Assembly (NCBI GenBank): GCA_031274365.1
Contig: JAISQF010000021.1
Span: 1 to 36,508, forward strand
Reading direction: 5' to 3'
DNA: 36,508 bases
Origin: Elusimicrobiota bacterium
GTDB taxonomy: Bacteria; Elusimicrobiota; Endomicrobiia; Endomicrobiales; Endomicrobiaceae
The notes below the pieces were generated by a model. That model saw only the letters and a list, made by a program, of their open reading frames with translations. It did no database searches and was not told the origin of the DNA. Made by a program: the position numbers and the translations under genes. This document shows positions 7,501 to 15,946 of this stretch, in pieces; position 1 is the stretch's first letter, and every line of letters begins with the position of its first letter.

Positions 7501-9885
7501 TCGCAGATAAATACTAATAATAGCGGGACGATAAATATAGGCAATGGCGGGTGGTTAAAGGTTATGGGCTACTTAGAAAATCTGGATGACTGGGCGACGA
7601 CAAATGTCAATAGCGGGGGGCTGTTAAGCTTATTAATTGATAGTTTTGTGGATGGAACTATAAATGTAACGGGCGGGACAATATCATTTGTAGATAAGGA
7701 CTTAGCGGTTGGCTATTCTACAAAAACGGTAGAGGTTGATGATTTGAATATGAAGGAATCAAGCAGGATAGAGATAGGTGTAGTTGGTAATGCAAACGCT
7801 AATGACGCGATAGCAATTGACGATAGGATGACTATAACAGGCGACGATATTTGGTTAGATATAATAAATTATACGCCGTGGGACGGGTCGCGAAGGGTCT
7901 ATGTAATAGCGACTGGGAATATAGACGATTCGGATAAACTGCAGTATGATGAGGAGAAATATGAATTAGTTTATGGTAGTCAAAAATTGACATTGAGTAT
8001 GAAAGGGTGGACGAGCTGGGACATAAAGTATTATAAGGAAGCGGATGACGATGATGAGAGTTTGGTATCGGTGTGGGACAGTTTATTGAATAATGATGAT
8101 GACAAGATATTGAATATATTGGCGTATATGAAATTTACGGATAAATTAGCCGATAATCCGACAGGCAGCTGGACAAAACTTACGATAAGGGGATTGGACA
8201 AGAGCAAGGGCGCGGGCGCGGCGGCAATAAGGACTTTGGACGGGAACAATAATTATGCGGGTTTTAGTTTGATAGGTAGAACATTGACATTTTTGGATTT
8301 GAATTTTGTGAATTTCTCGACATCAACAAACGGCGGAGCGATTTTTGTTAGCAATGATTCGCAAGTAAATTTCACAAGTTCAACGATAAATTTTACGGGA
8401 AATAATGCAGACGGAAACGGCGGAGCGATATATAATGACAGCATGGGAGAATTGATATTTAGAAATTCGAAAGTTATTTTTGAAGGAAATAATGCGGCAT
8501 CCGGCAAAGACATTTATAATAACGGCGTGATAAATATTTTGGCCAAAAGCGAAGTGATACTCAGGAGCGGGATAAACGGCGGCGGAGAAATAAATATAGA
8601 AAATGCGGTATTGCGGGTGTCGGCTGATAATTCTAATGCAGAAGTTATAACGGTAAAAGGCGGGGGCGTATTTTCATTAGTGGATGCGCAAAATGCAAAT
8701 GAATATTCGACAAAAACATTTAGCGTTAACACATTGAATTTGAACAATGGCGGGGCATTAGAAATAGGCATAGTGTTAAGTTCTGACACGAGTGATTTAA
8801 TAGATTTGGGAGTATCAGGAGAGATGAATGTTGACATTGGCGGAAAGCTAAACATTAGATATTTTGGGCAATGGCAAACAGCGAGGAGTTATGCGATAGC
8901 GCAAGGAACAGTAAATAATTGGGAAGGATTAGTTTATGATAAGGGACATTATTTATTAGATTATGATGAAAATACATTATTTTTACGTGCGCTGAGTGAT
9001 CCGAGTATAAACCCGATAAAAGACATGGTGAACGCGGTATTTGTGGCAAATGCAATAAGGGAAATGGGGCGAGTGGACAACAGTGAAATATATGAAAACA
9101 GTTATAAGGACGTATGGGTATTAGGGGGAGTAAAAGGAGCAAAAGCGCACGATCTTACGGATAAAGGGTATGAAGCAAAAGCTGGCATAGCGATAATAAG
9201 AAAGGAAAATTGGCGGGCTGGGATTTACGGGGGATATTTAAGCGGGACAATAGAGGATGAAAACAACGATGCGGATATTGAAGGGACAGAAGCTGGGATA
9301 TACGGCTCATATTTATTTAAGGAAACGATAAAGCTGCAAGGAGTTGCAGGATATAGAGCGTCAACGGTAAAATTAAATGCAAAGCAAAAAGGCGCGAATT
9401 TTGAAACGCAGGAAATGAGATTTGGAATAGAGGGTGAGTATGAGACGGGAAAACAGTGGAGTCCGTTTATATCAATAGCAGGCTCGGAAATTTCACATAA
9501 AGAAATAAAACAATATGATGAAGAAACGGAAATAGGAATTATAGAAGCAAATCAATATTTGAGAATGGACGCAAATGGAGGAGTAAAAATAAAATGGAGA
9601 GGATTTAATATCAGAGGATATATGGGCTATACAATGGAAGGAGGAATGCCTGAATTAAAATATAGGGTGGAGGATGAAGAGTTAAAGGCGAAAGCGGCGG
9701 AACAATCGGCGATATTTTTTGGATTAGGTATTGGAGGGGAAATACCGGTCAGCCGAAACATATCAATGTTTGCCAATGGCAGAATGCACATCAATAATGA
9801 TTATTTTGTATATGGCGTAAATGCGGGTCTAAATTATAAATTTGCGCAAAATATGAAAAAACCGCGCCGCCATAAGCAATTATAA
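4579..9885 (+). CDS. Large autotransporter with three polymorphic-OMP modules, paralogue 2
   Basis: A predicted surface autotransporter of 1768 residues. ATG 4579 is chosen because ggag at 4570-4573 lies five bases upstream and the protein then begins with a clean signal peptide (MNKFFKSLIAG ... VSFAQ); ATG 4558 in the same frame adds seven residues. The passenger holds three successive modules (roughly 4640-6560, 6700-7960 and 8010-8990 in DNA). Each opens with a TLTIRG/LRTxDG-like block and FxTSTxGGAI, followed by FxNSxVSFxxN/GGAI repeats and, in two cases, the INILAKSEVILRSGING block. The C-terminal beta-barrel (from about 9109) is nearly identical to that of the upstream paralogue, again with the basic tail KKPRRHK after the final NYKF. 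No passenger cleavage site was identified. Chlamydial Pmp proteins with these repeats are adhesins; that role here is inference. Confidence 0.9.
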   Translation: MNKFFKSLIAGAILLFVGGVSFAQTDIGDFLTLNTLWTGGDNVSGQLTADINFLDNLGNAGAWANFTIDGAGHKFDGRKKTGFKTLSAGQTLTFLNLNFMNFMTSTYGGAIWASQSTMTFNGPINFTSNTANYGGAIFASQSTMTFNEKINFTGNIAVGASVSSGGAIFASQSTITFNGEINFTSNSANYGGAIYAEGGSLIEFIAVGNILFRGNKANGAANDIYLDNSGLYLDAGVYQITMEGGIKAYNGSVISWANGAGGSWVLGGINEFNGLASFNTAEQSLITVINASWTYVSNATLELSNSTMSFINSSVSFVNNEGDTYDGLGAISLDSNSQLNFTKSIVNFTSNTSHGEGGAISIMDFSQANFGNSSVSFTGNSGNYGAIFLTYASFANFADSVVSFTSNTAVYGGGAINIDSYFSSASFTNSVVSFTSNTAVYGGGAIIISDNDLQVDFENSSVSFVGNSVSGLGGAIFISHGEVNFTKSIVNFTSNTVDSTDIGGGGAIALAYDDQVAPILTFSNTKAIFEGNNAPSGKDIYNQEGSVINILAKSEVILRSGINGDGNINIKNAVLRVTADGSNTGGTIAVDAGTFSLVDLESYSNWGSTKTFTVDTINFTNGATWEIGILGATDYYSDLIILSDRMSVGEMTVLNIRFYKPWDAKKHSYIIAQGTVISPENFVVNDENIYSLNYENDNLILTLGSNYWDIFYWNGSEPSNSLLPVYNGLAADVDKLNIRADITFGGALSSMADWKTLTIRGVKSTPGSDTAQLRTFDGVNIYPGFSLASKEMTFSYLSFNNFTTSTYGGAIWASQSTITFNGQISFIGNTAASNGGAVSLDNTQMSLTKSSVSFINNTSNGNGGAIYLSNNSQLTFENSTVSFIGNQAKEAGAIFIAGGTVTFVNSSVNFAGNRATNETSEDSAGAITIGGGAYLNFINTAANFEDNDSAFWDGNDIIVDGIINIIEGSKVTIHSQINTNNSGTINIGNGGWLKVMGYLENLDDWATTNVNSGGLLSLLIDSFVDGTINVTGGTISFVDKDLAVGYSTKTVEVDDLNMKESSRIEIGVVGNANANDAIAIDDRMTITGDDIWLDIINYTPWDGSRRVYVIATGNIDDSDKLQYDEEKYELVYGSQKLTLSMKGWTSWDIKYYKEADDDDESLVSVWDSLLNNDDDKILNILAYMKFTDKLADNPTGSWTKLTIRGLDKSKGAGAAAIRTLDGNNNYAGFSLIGRTLTFLDLNFVNFSTSTNGGAIFVSNDSQVNFTSSTINFTGNNADGNGGAIYNDSMGELIFRNSKVIFEGNNAASGKDIYNNGVINILAKSEVILRSGINGGGEINIENAVLRVSADNSNAEVITVKGGGVFSLVDAQNANEYSTKTFSVNTLNLNNGGALEIGIVLSSDTSDLIDLGVSGEMNVDIGGKLNIRYFGQWQTARSYAIAQGTVNNWEGLVYDKGHYLLDYDENTLFLRALSDPSINPIKDMVNAVFVANAIREMGRVDNSEIYENSYKDVWVLGGVKGAKAHDLTDKGYEAKAGIAIIRKENWRAGIYGGYLSGTIEDENNDADIEGTEAGIYGSYLFKETIKLQGVAGYRASTVKLNAKQKGANFETQEMRFGIEGEYETGKQWSPFISIAGSEISHKEIKQYDEETEIGIIEANQYLRMDANGGVKIKWRGFNIRGYMGYTMEGGMPELKYRVEDEELKAKAAEQSAIFFGLGIGGEIPVSRNISMFANGRMHINNDYFVYGVNAGLNYKFAQNMKKPRRHKQL

Positions 9886-9953
9886 AATCTAACAATTCAA
9901 CGTTACCATAAATCAAGAATAGAGGAAGTATCAATATCTGTCGCACAAACTGA
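9883..9953 (+). repeat. 3' flank repeat, segment A, copy 2
   Basis: Almost identical to 3242-3312, starting at the stop codon of the second autotransporter. In the autotransporter frame it remains open for 23 codons, then meets TAG at 9955-9957. Two of the few differences from copy 1 change an amino acid (P to S, G to V). Confidence 0.85.
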
Positions 9954-9956
9954 TTA

Positions 9957-10063
9957 GTTTATAATGACGGTTTTGTATTTTTGAAATGAATATGCAAAAA
10001 CATTTATATTGTTAAATAGATTTTATAAGTAATAGCGTTTGGGAAAATGTCAGGGTGATTTAT
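9957..10063. repeat. 3' flank repeat, segment C, copy 2
   Basis: Highly similar to 3731-3845. Here it directly joins segment A, without the roughly 415 bp found in the other copy. It ends just before the stop codon of the histidine kinase gene on the other strand and so marks the left edge of the copper block. Confidence 0.8.
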
Positions 10064-10074
10064 TTCAATAATTC

Positions 10075-11460
10075 TCAAATAGATTTCGGAAATGTAACGA
10101 CAAATTTGCTGCCCTTGTTCGGTTTGCTTTGCGCAACCACTGTCCCGCCATGCGCCGCAATTACCGACTTGACAATAGCAAGTCCAATCCCCGCGCCGCC
10201 TGTGTTTCGGTTGCGGGATTTATCAGCGCGGTAAAAACGCTCAAAAATAAACGGCAGTTCGTTTTCAGGAATTCCCGCGCCGCTATCTTCAATTGTCAAC
10301 ACGACTTCGCTATCAGTCTCCCGAACGGAAATTTGAATATGTCCGCCTTTCGACGTGTATTTCACAGCATTGGACATAAGATTACCGATAACGCCGCCGG
10401 TTCTGTCTTTGTCTATTGACACAACTGCGGGCATTCCGTCTATATCAAGTCTCAGATTTTTGTTTGATAGTTCGCCCGCGAAATTCTCGCAAACGCTGCG
10501 GGTAAGCGCGAGTAAATCTGTCAGCGTTTTATCTAATTTCAAGTTATCGCTGTCGGCGCGTTCCAACCGTTCTAAATCCATAACCATCTTGCCAAGACGC
10601 AGGATTTCCTCATGGCAGCTTTTAAGCCGCGCGGGGGTTGGTTGCCATATACCGTCGATCATCGCCTCAGTGTGTGTGCCGAGGGCGGCAAGAGGAGTGC
10701 GAAGCTCGTGCGCGACATCAGCGGTCAGCCGCTTGCGTAAATTTTCTTGTTTGGACAGGGCGTTTGCAAGATGATTTACAGATGATACCAAATCTAAAAG
10801 TTCTTTCATTTTCGTTCCGCTTTCGAATTGAATATCATATTTGCCTGCCGCAATTTGACCGGCAATTTCCGCTGTTTTTGTCACAGGCCGGGCGATACGT
10901 CTTGCCAAAATCAAACCCGCTATAAATGAAAACAACAATGATGACACGCCGACAATCATCAGCATAGTATTAAGCGAACTTATAAAATCAAAATCGCCCT
11001 CAGTCAAAAAATAAGGACCAAAATAACTAACGGTTACAGAACCAATCTCTTGTCCGTTTTGCGTCAATGTATATTTATGCGAAGCGAAATTTCCGGTTGC
11101 GCCATATTCCTTCATTCTGCTTGTAATATCGTCCATGATGTGTTTGCACTCTGTCATATCGTGGTTTTCCGCGTCCCAAATATTTTCGCCAACGCGGTTA
11201 TATACCTTAATAATATAGCCTTCTTCTAATGCATCCATCCCTACGGTACGAACAGCGTTTATATTCCATGTGTGCGTAAAACTGTTGTATTGCAGGCTCA
11301 AGTCGCTCAAGATATGATCAGTCCTTTGCGTCTGTGTTTTCGTTATGTATGATTCAAATTGGCTGCTTACCAACGTATTTGAAAAAAAGCTGATAATGGA
11401 AACCGTAATCAGTACAACCAGCATAAACGCCAATGATAATTGTGTTTTAAGACTTCGCAT
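10075..11460 (-). CDS. Membrane sensor histidine kinase of the copper block
   Basis: A 461-residue sensor kinase. Two membrane segments (about 7-29 and 161-185) enclose a periplasmic sensor domain of about 130 residues. HAMP follows (about 186-237), then a HisKA domain with the phosphoacceptor H251 in VAHELRTP, and an HATPase domain with N box (NLMSNAVKYT, from 360), G1 box DSGAGIP (392-398) and G2 box GAGIGLAI (422-429), all intact. Its ATG directly abuts the stop codon of the response regulator, with no gap, so the two are surely cotranscribed and probably form a pair. Position at the end of a copper export operon suggests that it senses metal or envelope stress, but the sensor domain has no recognised copper motif. 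Its base composition matches the copper block, not the AT-rich flanks. Confidence 0.93.
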   Translation of the reverse strand: MRSLKTQLSLAFMLVVLITVSIISFFSNTLVSSQFESYITKTQTQRTDHILSDLSLQYNSFTHTWNINAVRTVGMDALEEGYIIKVYNRVGENIWDAENHDMTECKHIMDDITSRMKEYGATGNFASHKYTLTQNGQEIGSVTVSYFGPYFLTEGDFDFISSLNTMLMIVGVSSLLFSFIAGLILARRIARPVTKTAEIAGQIAAGKYDIQFESGTKMKELLDLVSSVNHLANALSKQENLRKRLTADVAHELRTPLAALGTHTEAMIDGIWQPTPARLKSCHEEILRLGKMVMDLERLERADSDNLKLDKTLTDLLALTRSVCENFAGELSNKNLRLDIDGMPAVVSIDKDRTGGVIGNLMSNAVKYTSKGGHIQISVRETDSEVVLTIEDSGAGIPENELPFIFERFYRADKSRNRNTGGAGIGLAIVKSVIAAHGGTVVAQSKPNKGSKFVVTFPKSI

Positions 11461-12162
11461 TTATGCGCCTCCGAACTTATATCCAAGTCCGTGTATTGTA
11501 ATGACATAGTTCGGATTTTTGGAATCGTCTTCAATTTTTTTTCGCAGATTCTTAATATGATTATCAATTGCGCGGTCAAAACTATCAAACTCATCGCCAA
11601 AGACAATATCAATAAGCTCCGCCCGGGTGAACACTCTGCCCGGGTATTTAATCAGCGCTGCGAGAATTTTCATCTCGCTGGGCGTTAAGCTGACGGGTTG
11701 CCGATTTTTCAAGACGGTGTTATTTTCAAAATCAACGATTAAATCCCCGTTGCAAAAAGAGTTTTTTACTGTTAGGGGAATTAAATCGCCGGCGGTTCGC
11801 CGCAGGACGGCGTCAATCCGCGCCGCAAGTTCTTTTAAGCTAAACGGTTTTGTGATGTAGTCGTCCGCGCCGATATTAAGTCCCTCTATCAAATCGTTTT
11901 CCTCAATTTTAGCCGTCAGCATAATAATAGGCGCACGGGATTTACTTCGTATCCTGCGGCAGATTTCCTCTCCGGAAATATCGGGCAGCATCAAGTCAAG
12001 AAGAATCAGCGCTATGTTTTCACGTTCAAAGATTTCAAGCGCTCGTTTTCCGTTTTGTGCTGTAAATACAGTGAAGGTGCGGCTTTCCAAAAATGAGGAA
12101 AGCACTTCCAAGATTTTTGGCTCGTCATCCACAACTAAAATATTTTTATTTTTCAAAATCAT
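11461..12162 (-). CDS. OmpR/PhoB-family response regulator
   Basis: A 233-residue two-domain regulator. The receiver domain (about 5-120) has the acidic pair D12/D13, the phosphoacceptor D56 in LLDLMLP, T83 and K105. A winged-helix DNA-binding domain (about 135-230) includes LTPSEMKILAAL and ends with HGLGYKF. It lies 21 bp after the small HMA protein and runs straight into the kinase gene. The targets are not visible, but the copper genes of the same operon are the obvious candidates, which would make the operon autoregulated. A gagg element about nine bases before the ATG supports the start. Confidence 0.94.
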   Translation of the reverse strand: MILKNKNILVVDDEPKILEVLSSFLESRTFTVFTAQNGKRALEIFERENIALILLDLMLPDISGEEICRRIRSKSRAPIIMLTAKIEENDLIEGLNIGADDYITKPFSLKELAARIDAVLRRTAGDLIPLTVKNSFCNGDLIVDFENNTVLKNRQPVSLTPSEMKILAALIKYPGRVFTRAELIDIVFGDEFDSFDRAIDNHIKNLRKKIEDDSKNPNYVITIHGLGYKFGGA

Positions 12163-12183
12163 CGATATAGCCTCGTCGCAGCG

Positions 12184-12393
12184 CTAAGTAATCACCCGAT
12201 ACCCGGTGCCATTGATTGCGCCGACAATTGCACCCGCTGTTACTAACGCCGCGTCAAATTCCGCGCCAACTTCTTTTTTGCGTCTATCGGCTTTTACTTT
12301 TTTAATGCCGGGTAGTTTACGCACAGCGTCTTGAATCACAATTTCGCAATACCCGCAAGACATTCCGTCAACGCGCAAAGTTATTTTTTTCAT
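12184..12393 (-). CDS. copZ: Small HMA-domain copper chaperone (CopZ-like)
   Basis: A 69-residue protein made of a single heavy-metal-associated domain with the metal-binding motif MSCGYC (C13 and C16) in the usual beta1-alpha1 loop. Proteins of this kind carry Cu(I) in the cytoplasm and pass it to the N-terminal domains of CopA or to a regulator. The tyrosine before the second Cys differs from the more common A/N/H. An aaggag ribosome site precedes the ATG. It lies between the lipoprotein and the response regulator with short gaps on both sides. The family is clear; copper specificity is inferred from the neighbours. Confidence 0.88.
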   Translation of the reverse strand: MKKITLRVDGMSCGYCEIVIQDAVRKLPGIKKVKADRRKKEVGAEFDAALVTAGAIVGAINGTGYRVIT

Positions 12394-12418
12394 AACGCAT
12401 CTCCTTTTTATAGTCCTC

Positions 12419-13210
12419 TTACTGCAAATTAAACGCTTTCAAAAATTTATAAACATCGGTCGGCTTGCCGTTAATATCAACGTTTACTGTGGTATATATC
12501 CAACCCTTAACCTTTTTGGGATCAACGCCCGCCGCAATAAGAGGTTCCGGGTTTAACACAAATACGATGTCCTTATCCTGATTTTCCTTTGTCGTGCCGT
12601 TCGTGGATAAGTCCTTTGCCCACTCAAAGAGATTTCCATCGCCGAGATTTACATTGTAATGATCAAGTGCGGTGTGATAGCCGATAGAATCGCGGTATTT
12701 TTTGACGATTTGTTCATACGCCGCCAAAGCTGTGGGCTTGCCGCTGTATTTCAAATCGTCGCCGCCTAACTTAGTTCCCACTATCAGCATACCTTTATAT
12801 ATTGTATAGTTTTTCGGCAATTTGCTCGTATCAAGTCCCGCGTCCACAAATGGTTTTGCGTCAAATTCCAACATCACGTCGTAGAGCGGACTTTTGCTGT
12901 AATTCTCGCTCCATATAAAACGCACCGTATTGTCCGGCGCCGAGAGCGACCATCCGACATTCATTTCGTCTGCTTGAACTTTGTCAGGGATAGCGTTCAA
13001 AACTTTTTCAAACGATGAAACGGAATCCTTGCCCACCACATCTAACCCGGACAATCCGGAGCAAGCCGTCAATGCCGCCGCCATCACTGTAACTGCGAGT
13101 GCAAATTTTCCATAGAGGAAAAAAGATTTGACATTACCGGGCACCATCACCTCTGCAACTGCAAGTGCAATTTTCCTAATAGAATTTTTCATTTTGCGCT
13201 TCATTTTCAT
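12419..13210 (-). CDS. Predicted lipoprotein of unknown function in the copper operon
   Basis: A 263-residue protein whose N-terminus ends in a lipobox L47-T-A-C50, so it should be lipidated at C50. The leader is unusually long because it seems to contain two signal-like stretches (RKIALAVAEVM and GKFALAVTVMAAALTAC), and the DNA shows a matching direct duplication. The start is supported by aaaggag seven bases before the ATG. The mature part is not recognised. It holds similar phrases in two places (AKPFVDAGLDTSKL and PEPLIAAGVDPKKV, each preceding a K/G-Y/W-I-Y stretch), which suggests two related halves. No Cys/Met/His cluster typical of copper storage is visible. Its place between copA and the chaperone suggests a periplasmic or outer-membrane role in metal handling, which remains inference. 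Confidence 0.8.
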   Translation of the reverse strand: MKMKRKMKNSIRKIALAVAEVMVPGNVKSFFLYGKFALAVTVMAAALTACSGLSGLDVVGKDSVSSFEKVLNAIPDKVQADEMNVGWSLSAPDNTVRFIWSENYSKSPLYDVMLEFDAKPFVDAGLDTSKLPKNYTIYKGMLIVGTKLGGDDLKYSGKPTALAAYEQIVKKYRDSIGYHTALDHYNVNLGDGNLFEWAKDLSTNGTTKENQDKDIVFVLNPEPLIAAGVDPKKVKGWIYTTVNVDINGKPTDVYKFLKAFNLQ

Positions 13211-13315
13211 TTTCGTTCTCCTTTAATCTTATGCAATTTTTCTAATAAAATTTTTTATTATGAATCAATCCTTTATTCTACATCCTGCAAAGTTGCGCTT
13301 TGTCGGGAACATCGT

Positions 13316-15799
13316 TTAGTTTTTCACCTTAAATCTTTTCAAACGCAGAGCATTTGTGAGTACTGAAACCGAACTTAAACTCATGGCGGCGGCGGCAAAT
13401 ATCGGATTAAGCAGAGGTCCGCCAAATAGATAAAGCGCGCCCGCGGCGATCGGTATGCCGACCACATTATAGCCGAATGCCCAAAAGAGATTTTGCTTGA
13501 TATTGCGTATAGTTGCGCGGCTTAGATTAATCGCTGTCGGCACATCCATAAGGTCGCTTCGTATTAACACGATGTCCGCCGATTCCATCGCCACATCCGT
13601 GCCGGAGCCGATTGCAATTCCGATGTCTGCCTGCGCCAATGCGGGAGCGTCGTTTATTCCGTCGCCAACCATTGCCACCTTGCGTTTTTCCATTTGCAAT
13701 TTCTTGACCTCATTAGATTTATCCTGCGGCAAAACCTCGGACAGCACGCGGTCAATCCCGACTTGCTTGGCTATAGCCGCGGCAGTTTTTGCATTGTCGC
13801 CGGTAATCATTACCGCCTCAATGCCCATTTTGCGCAGAGTTTCAATAGCGGATTTGCTTGACTGTTTTACTACGTCGGCCACTGCGATAACTCCGGCGAG
13901 TGCGCCGTTAATCGCCACATACATAGGCGTTTTGCCCTCGCTTGCTAATTTGTCGACGGCTTCCGTAAGCATGGAAAGCGGGATATTCCGTTCGTCCATC
14001 AGTTTTCTGTTTCCCGCGAGGATTGTCTTTTCGCCGATTTTCGCCTCAATACCGCGTCCAGTTATGGAGTTAAACTCGTCCACCGGCAAGAATTTCAATC
14101 CCTTGTCCTGAGCGGCGATTACGATTGCCTGCCCAAGCGGATGTTCGGAGCCTTTTTCCGCGCTCGCCGCGAGCGCAAGCAGGGAATTATTGCCGCATAG
14201 ACTCTCTGCGCTGCCGTCTATCGTCAAAATGTCGGTCACTGTCGGCTTGCCCTCAGTAATTGTGCCTGTCTTGTCAAAGACGATGATATTTATTTTATGC
14301 GCGGTTTCAAGCGCCTCGCCGCTCTTAATAAGAATTCCATTTTCCGCGCCCTTGCCGGTCCCCACCATTATCGCTGTCGGCGTCGCAAGTCCCAAAGCGC
14401 AGGGGCACGCGATGACAAGCACAGAGATAAAAATAGTCACAGCAAATTTCAAATCTCCACCCGTGCCGAAATACCAAGCGATTCCCGATGAGAGAGCAAT
14501 TATACAAACCACCGGAACGAAGTAGCCGGATACGATGTCGGCCATTTTCGCAATTGGGGCTTTGCTGCCCTGAGCGTCTTCCACCAATTTTATAATCTGC
14601 GCCAGAACCGTATCAGCGCCGATTTTTTCCGCGCGAAATTGCATAGAGCCCGTTGTGTTTAGCGAAGCGGCATACACCGCGTCTCCCGCCTTTTTATCCA
14701 CAGGCATACTCTCGCCCGTGAGCATTGATTCGTCAATTGATGTATTGCCGGAAACAACCGTGCCGTCCACCGGAATTTTCTCGCCGGGCTTTACTACAAT
14801 AATGTCGCCGATTTCCACTTCGTCAATGGGAATTTCACGCTCAATGCCGTCAGAAATCACAATAGCGGTTTTGGGCGCAAGACCCATCAGTTTTTTGATT
14901 GCCTCGCTTGTCCTGCCTTTAGAGACGGCTTCAAGCGATTTGCCTAAAAGTATCAGCGTGATGATAACGCCCGCCGTTTCAAAGTAGAGCGATTCCACCG
15001 CCGCAAATCTGCCCGCGGCGATTTGCCAAGTGTTGTAGATGCTGTATAGCACAGCCGCCGTCGTCCCTATGGCAATAAGGCTGTCCATATTTGGACTTCG
15101 CATCCAAAGCGCCTTAAACCCGATGGTGTAGAATTTATAGCCCACGCTGATAACGGGAATGACAAGAATCAATTCCGCCAGCGCATAGAGCAACGGATAA
15201 TTCATCGGATCAAGTCCGCCGGGGAATGGAAGCTGAATTACTTTAATCATCGGAACCATTGCGATGTAAAGCAGAGGCAGGGAAAACACAGCCGACACGA
15301 TGAATTTCGTCCATAGCGTTCGAATTTCTTTCTGTTTGCGCTCTCTATCCTCGTCGGCGGCATCAGTTTTGGAAAACTCTAATGCCTTGTAGCCCGCCTT
15401 TTCGATAGCTTCTTTGATGATTGATACCCGCGTCTTTGCGGGGTCATAAGCGACCGCCGCTTTCTCCGTAGCGAAATTTACGGAGACGTTTGTCACACCG
15501 TCTAACTTTTTAATCGCTTTTTCCACCCGCTGTGCGCAGACCGCGCATGTCATACCGCCAATCGGTATGGTAATATTGCTATTGTCCGTCTTTTCCACTA
15601 CTTCATAGCCAATTTTTGTTACGGCCTCTTTGATAGCGGGAATAGACAGACTTGCCGCGTCATATTCCACGAACAGTTTCTCGCTTGCCAGATTCACATT
15701 CGCCTGACTGATACCCGACAACTTTCGGACAGTCTTTTCAATCCTCTGCGCGCAAGCCGCGCATGTCATACCTCTGATACTCAATACTTGATTCTCCAT
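13316..15799 (-). CDS. copA: Copper-exporting P1B-type ATPase CopA
   Basis: An 827-residue ATPase that pumps Cu(I) from the cytoplasm. Two N-terminal HMA domains carry MTCAAC (C13/C16) and MTCAVC (C85/C88). Eight membrane segments are expected. Visible motifs are the TGES actuator loop (361-364), the CPC ion-binding motif (465-467), the phosphorylated aspartate D509 in DKTGT, the HP motif (553-554), the hinge GDGINDAP (712-719), and YN and MSLSS in the last two helices, together typical of Cu(I) transport. All catalytic residues are present. The ATG is preceded by gaggtgat at good spacing. It is the first gene of the minus-strand operon and is transcribed divergently from the HxlR-family regulator through overlapping promoters. 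Confidence 0.97.
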   Translation of the reverse strand: MENQVLSIRGMTCAACAQRIEKTVRKLSGISQANVNLASEKLFVEYDAASLSIPAIKEAVTKIGYEVVEKTDNSNITIPIGGMTCAVCAQRVEKAIKKLDGVTNVSVNFATEKAAVAYDPAKTRVSIIKEAIEKAGYKALEFSKTDAADEDRERKQKEIRTLWTKFIVSAVFSLPLLYIAMVPMIKVIQLPFPGGLDPMNYPLLYALAELILVIPVISVGYKFYTIGFKALWMRSPNMDSLIAIGTTAAVLYSIYNTWQIAAGRFAAVESLYFETAGVIITLILLGKSLEAVSKGRTSEAIKKLMGLAPKTAIVISDGIEREIPIDEVEIGDIIVVKPGEKIPVDGTVVSGNTSIDESMLTGESMPVDKKAGDAVYAASLNTTGSMQFRAEKIGADTVLAQIIKLVEDAQGSKAPIAKMADIVSGYFVPVVCIIALSSGIAWYFGTGGDLKFAVTIFISVLVIACPCALGLATPTAIMVGTGKGAENGILIKSGEALETAHKINIIVFDKTGTITEGKPTVTDILTIDGSAESLCGNNSLLALAASAEKGSEHPLGQAIVIAAQDKGLKFLPVDEFNSITGRGIEAKIGEKTILAGNRKLMDERNIPLSMLTEAVDKLASEGKTPMYVAINGALAGVIAVADVVKQSSKSAIETLRKMGIEAVMITGDNAKTAAAIAKQVGIDRVLSEVLPQDKSNEVKKLQMEKRKVAMVGDGINDAPALAQADIGIAIGSGTDVAMESADIVLIRSDLMDVPTAINLSRATIRNIKQNLFWAFGYNVVGIPIAAGALYLFGGPLLNPIFAAAAMSLSSVSVLTNALRLKRFKVKN

Positions 15800-15837
15800 A
15801 TTTGGATCACCTCACTCATTAAACATTGATGTTCTAG

Positions 15838-15866
15838 TTGACAATTTTCAATTGCCATGATATTAT
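15838..15866 (+). promoter_or_regulatory. Promoter of the HxlR-family regulator gene
   Basis: A TTGACA -35 box (15838-15843) and a TATTAT -10 box (15861-15866) are separated by exactly 17 bp, facing right. The expected transcript start is near 15873. The -10 box overlaps that of the copA promoter on the other strand. Confidence 0.7.
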
Positions 15867-15881
15867 TATAACTATAATAAT
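15862..15881. promoter_or_regulatory. Perfect palindrome over the divergent -10 boxes
   Basis: The arms ATTATTATA and TATAATAAT surround a 2-bp centre and are perfectly complementary. The palindrome covers both -10 boxes, so it could be an operator or simply follow from the two AT-rich -10 elements. Confidence 0.55.
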
Positions 15882-15892
15882 TTATTTTTCAA
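15865..15892 (-). promoter_or_regulatory. Promoter of the copA operon
   Basis: On the minus strand a TTGAAA -35 box (15892-15887) and a perfect TATAAT -10 box (15870-15865) are separated by 16 bp, giving a leader of about 59 nt before copA. The two divergent -10 boxes share two base pairs, so RNA polymerase should not be able to occupy both at once. Confidence 0.7.
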
Positions 15893-15916
15893 GTATGCAC
15901 TTTATTGTGCCATACT
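15892..15916. promoter_or_regulatory. Candidate operator, interrupted inverted repeat
   Basis: The left arm AGTATGCAC (15892-15900) matches the right arm GTG-C-CATACT (15907-15916) apart from one extra base, around a 6-bp centre. It touches the copA -35 box and lies in the leader of the regulator gene. HxlR-family proteins bind as dimers to inverted repeats of this general size, so the site is a good candidate for control by the adjacent regulator. Confidence 0.5.
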
Positions 15917-15946
15917 ATACAAAAGGAAAGTATGGAGGATATAAAT

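Noticed and set aside
9957-10063. Terminator for the second autotransporter or the histidine kinase in the left flank of the copper block
   Set aside because: No stem followed by a T run was found; the segment is better explained as a repeat copy.
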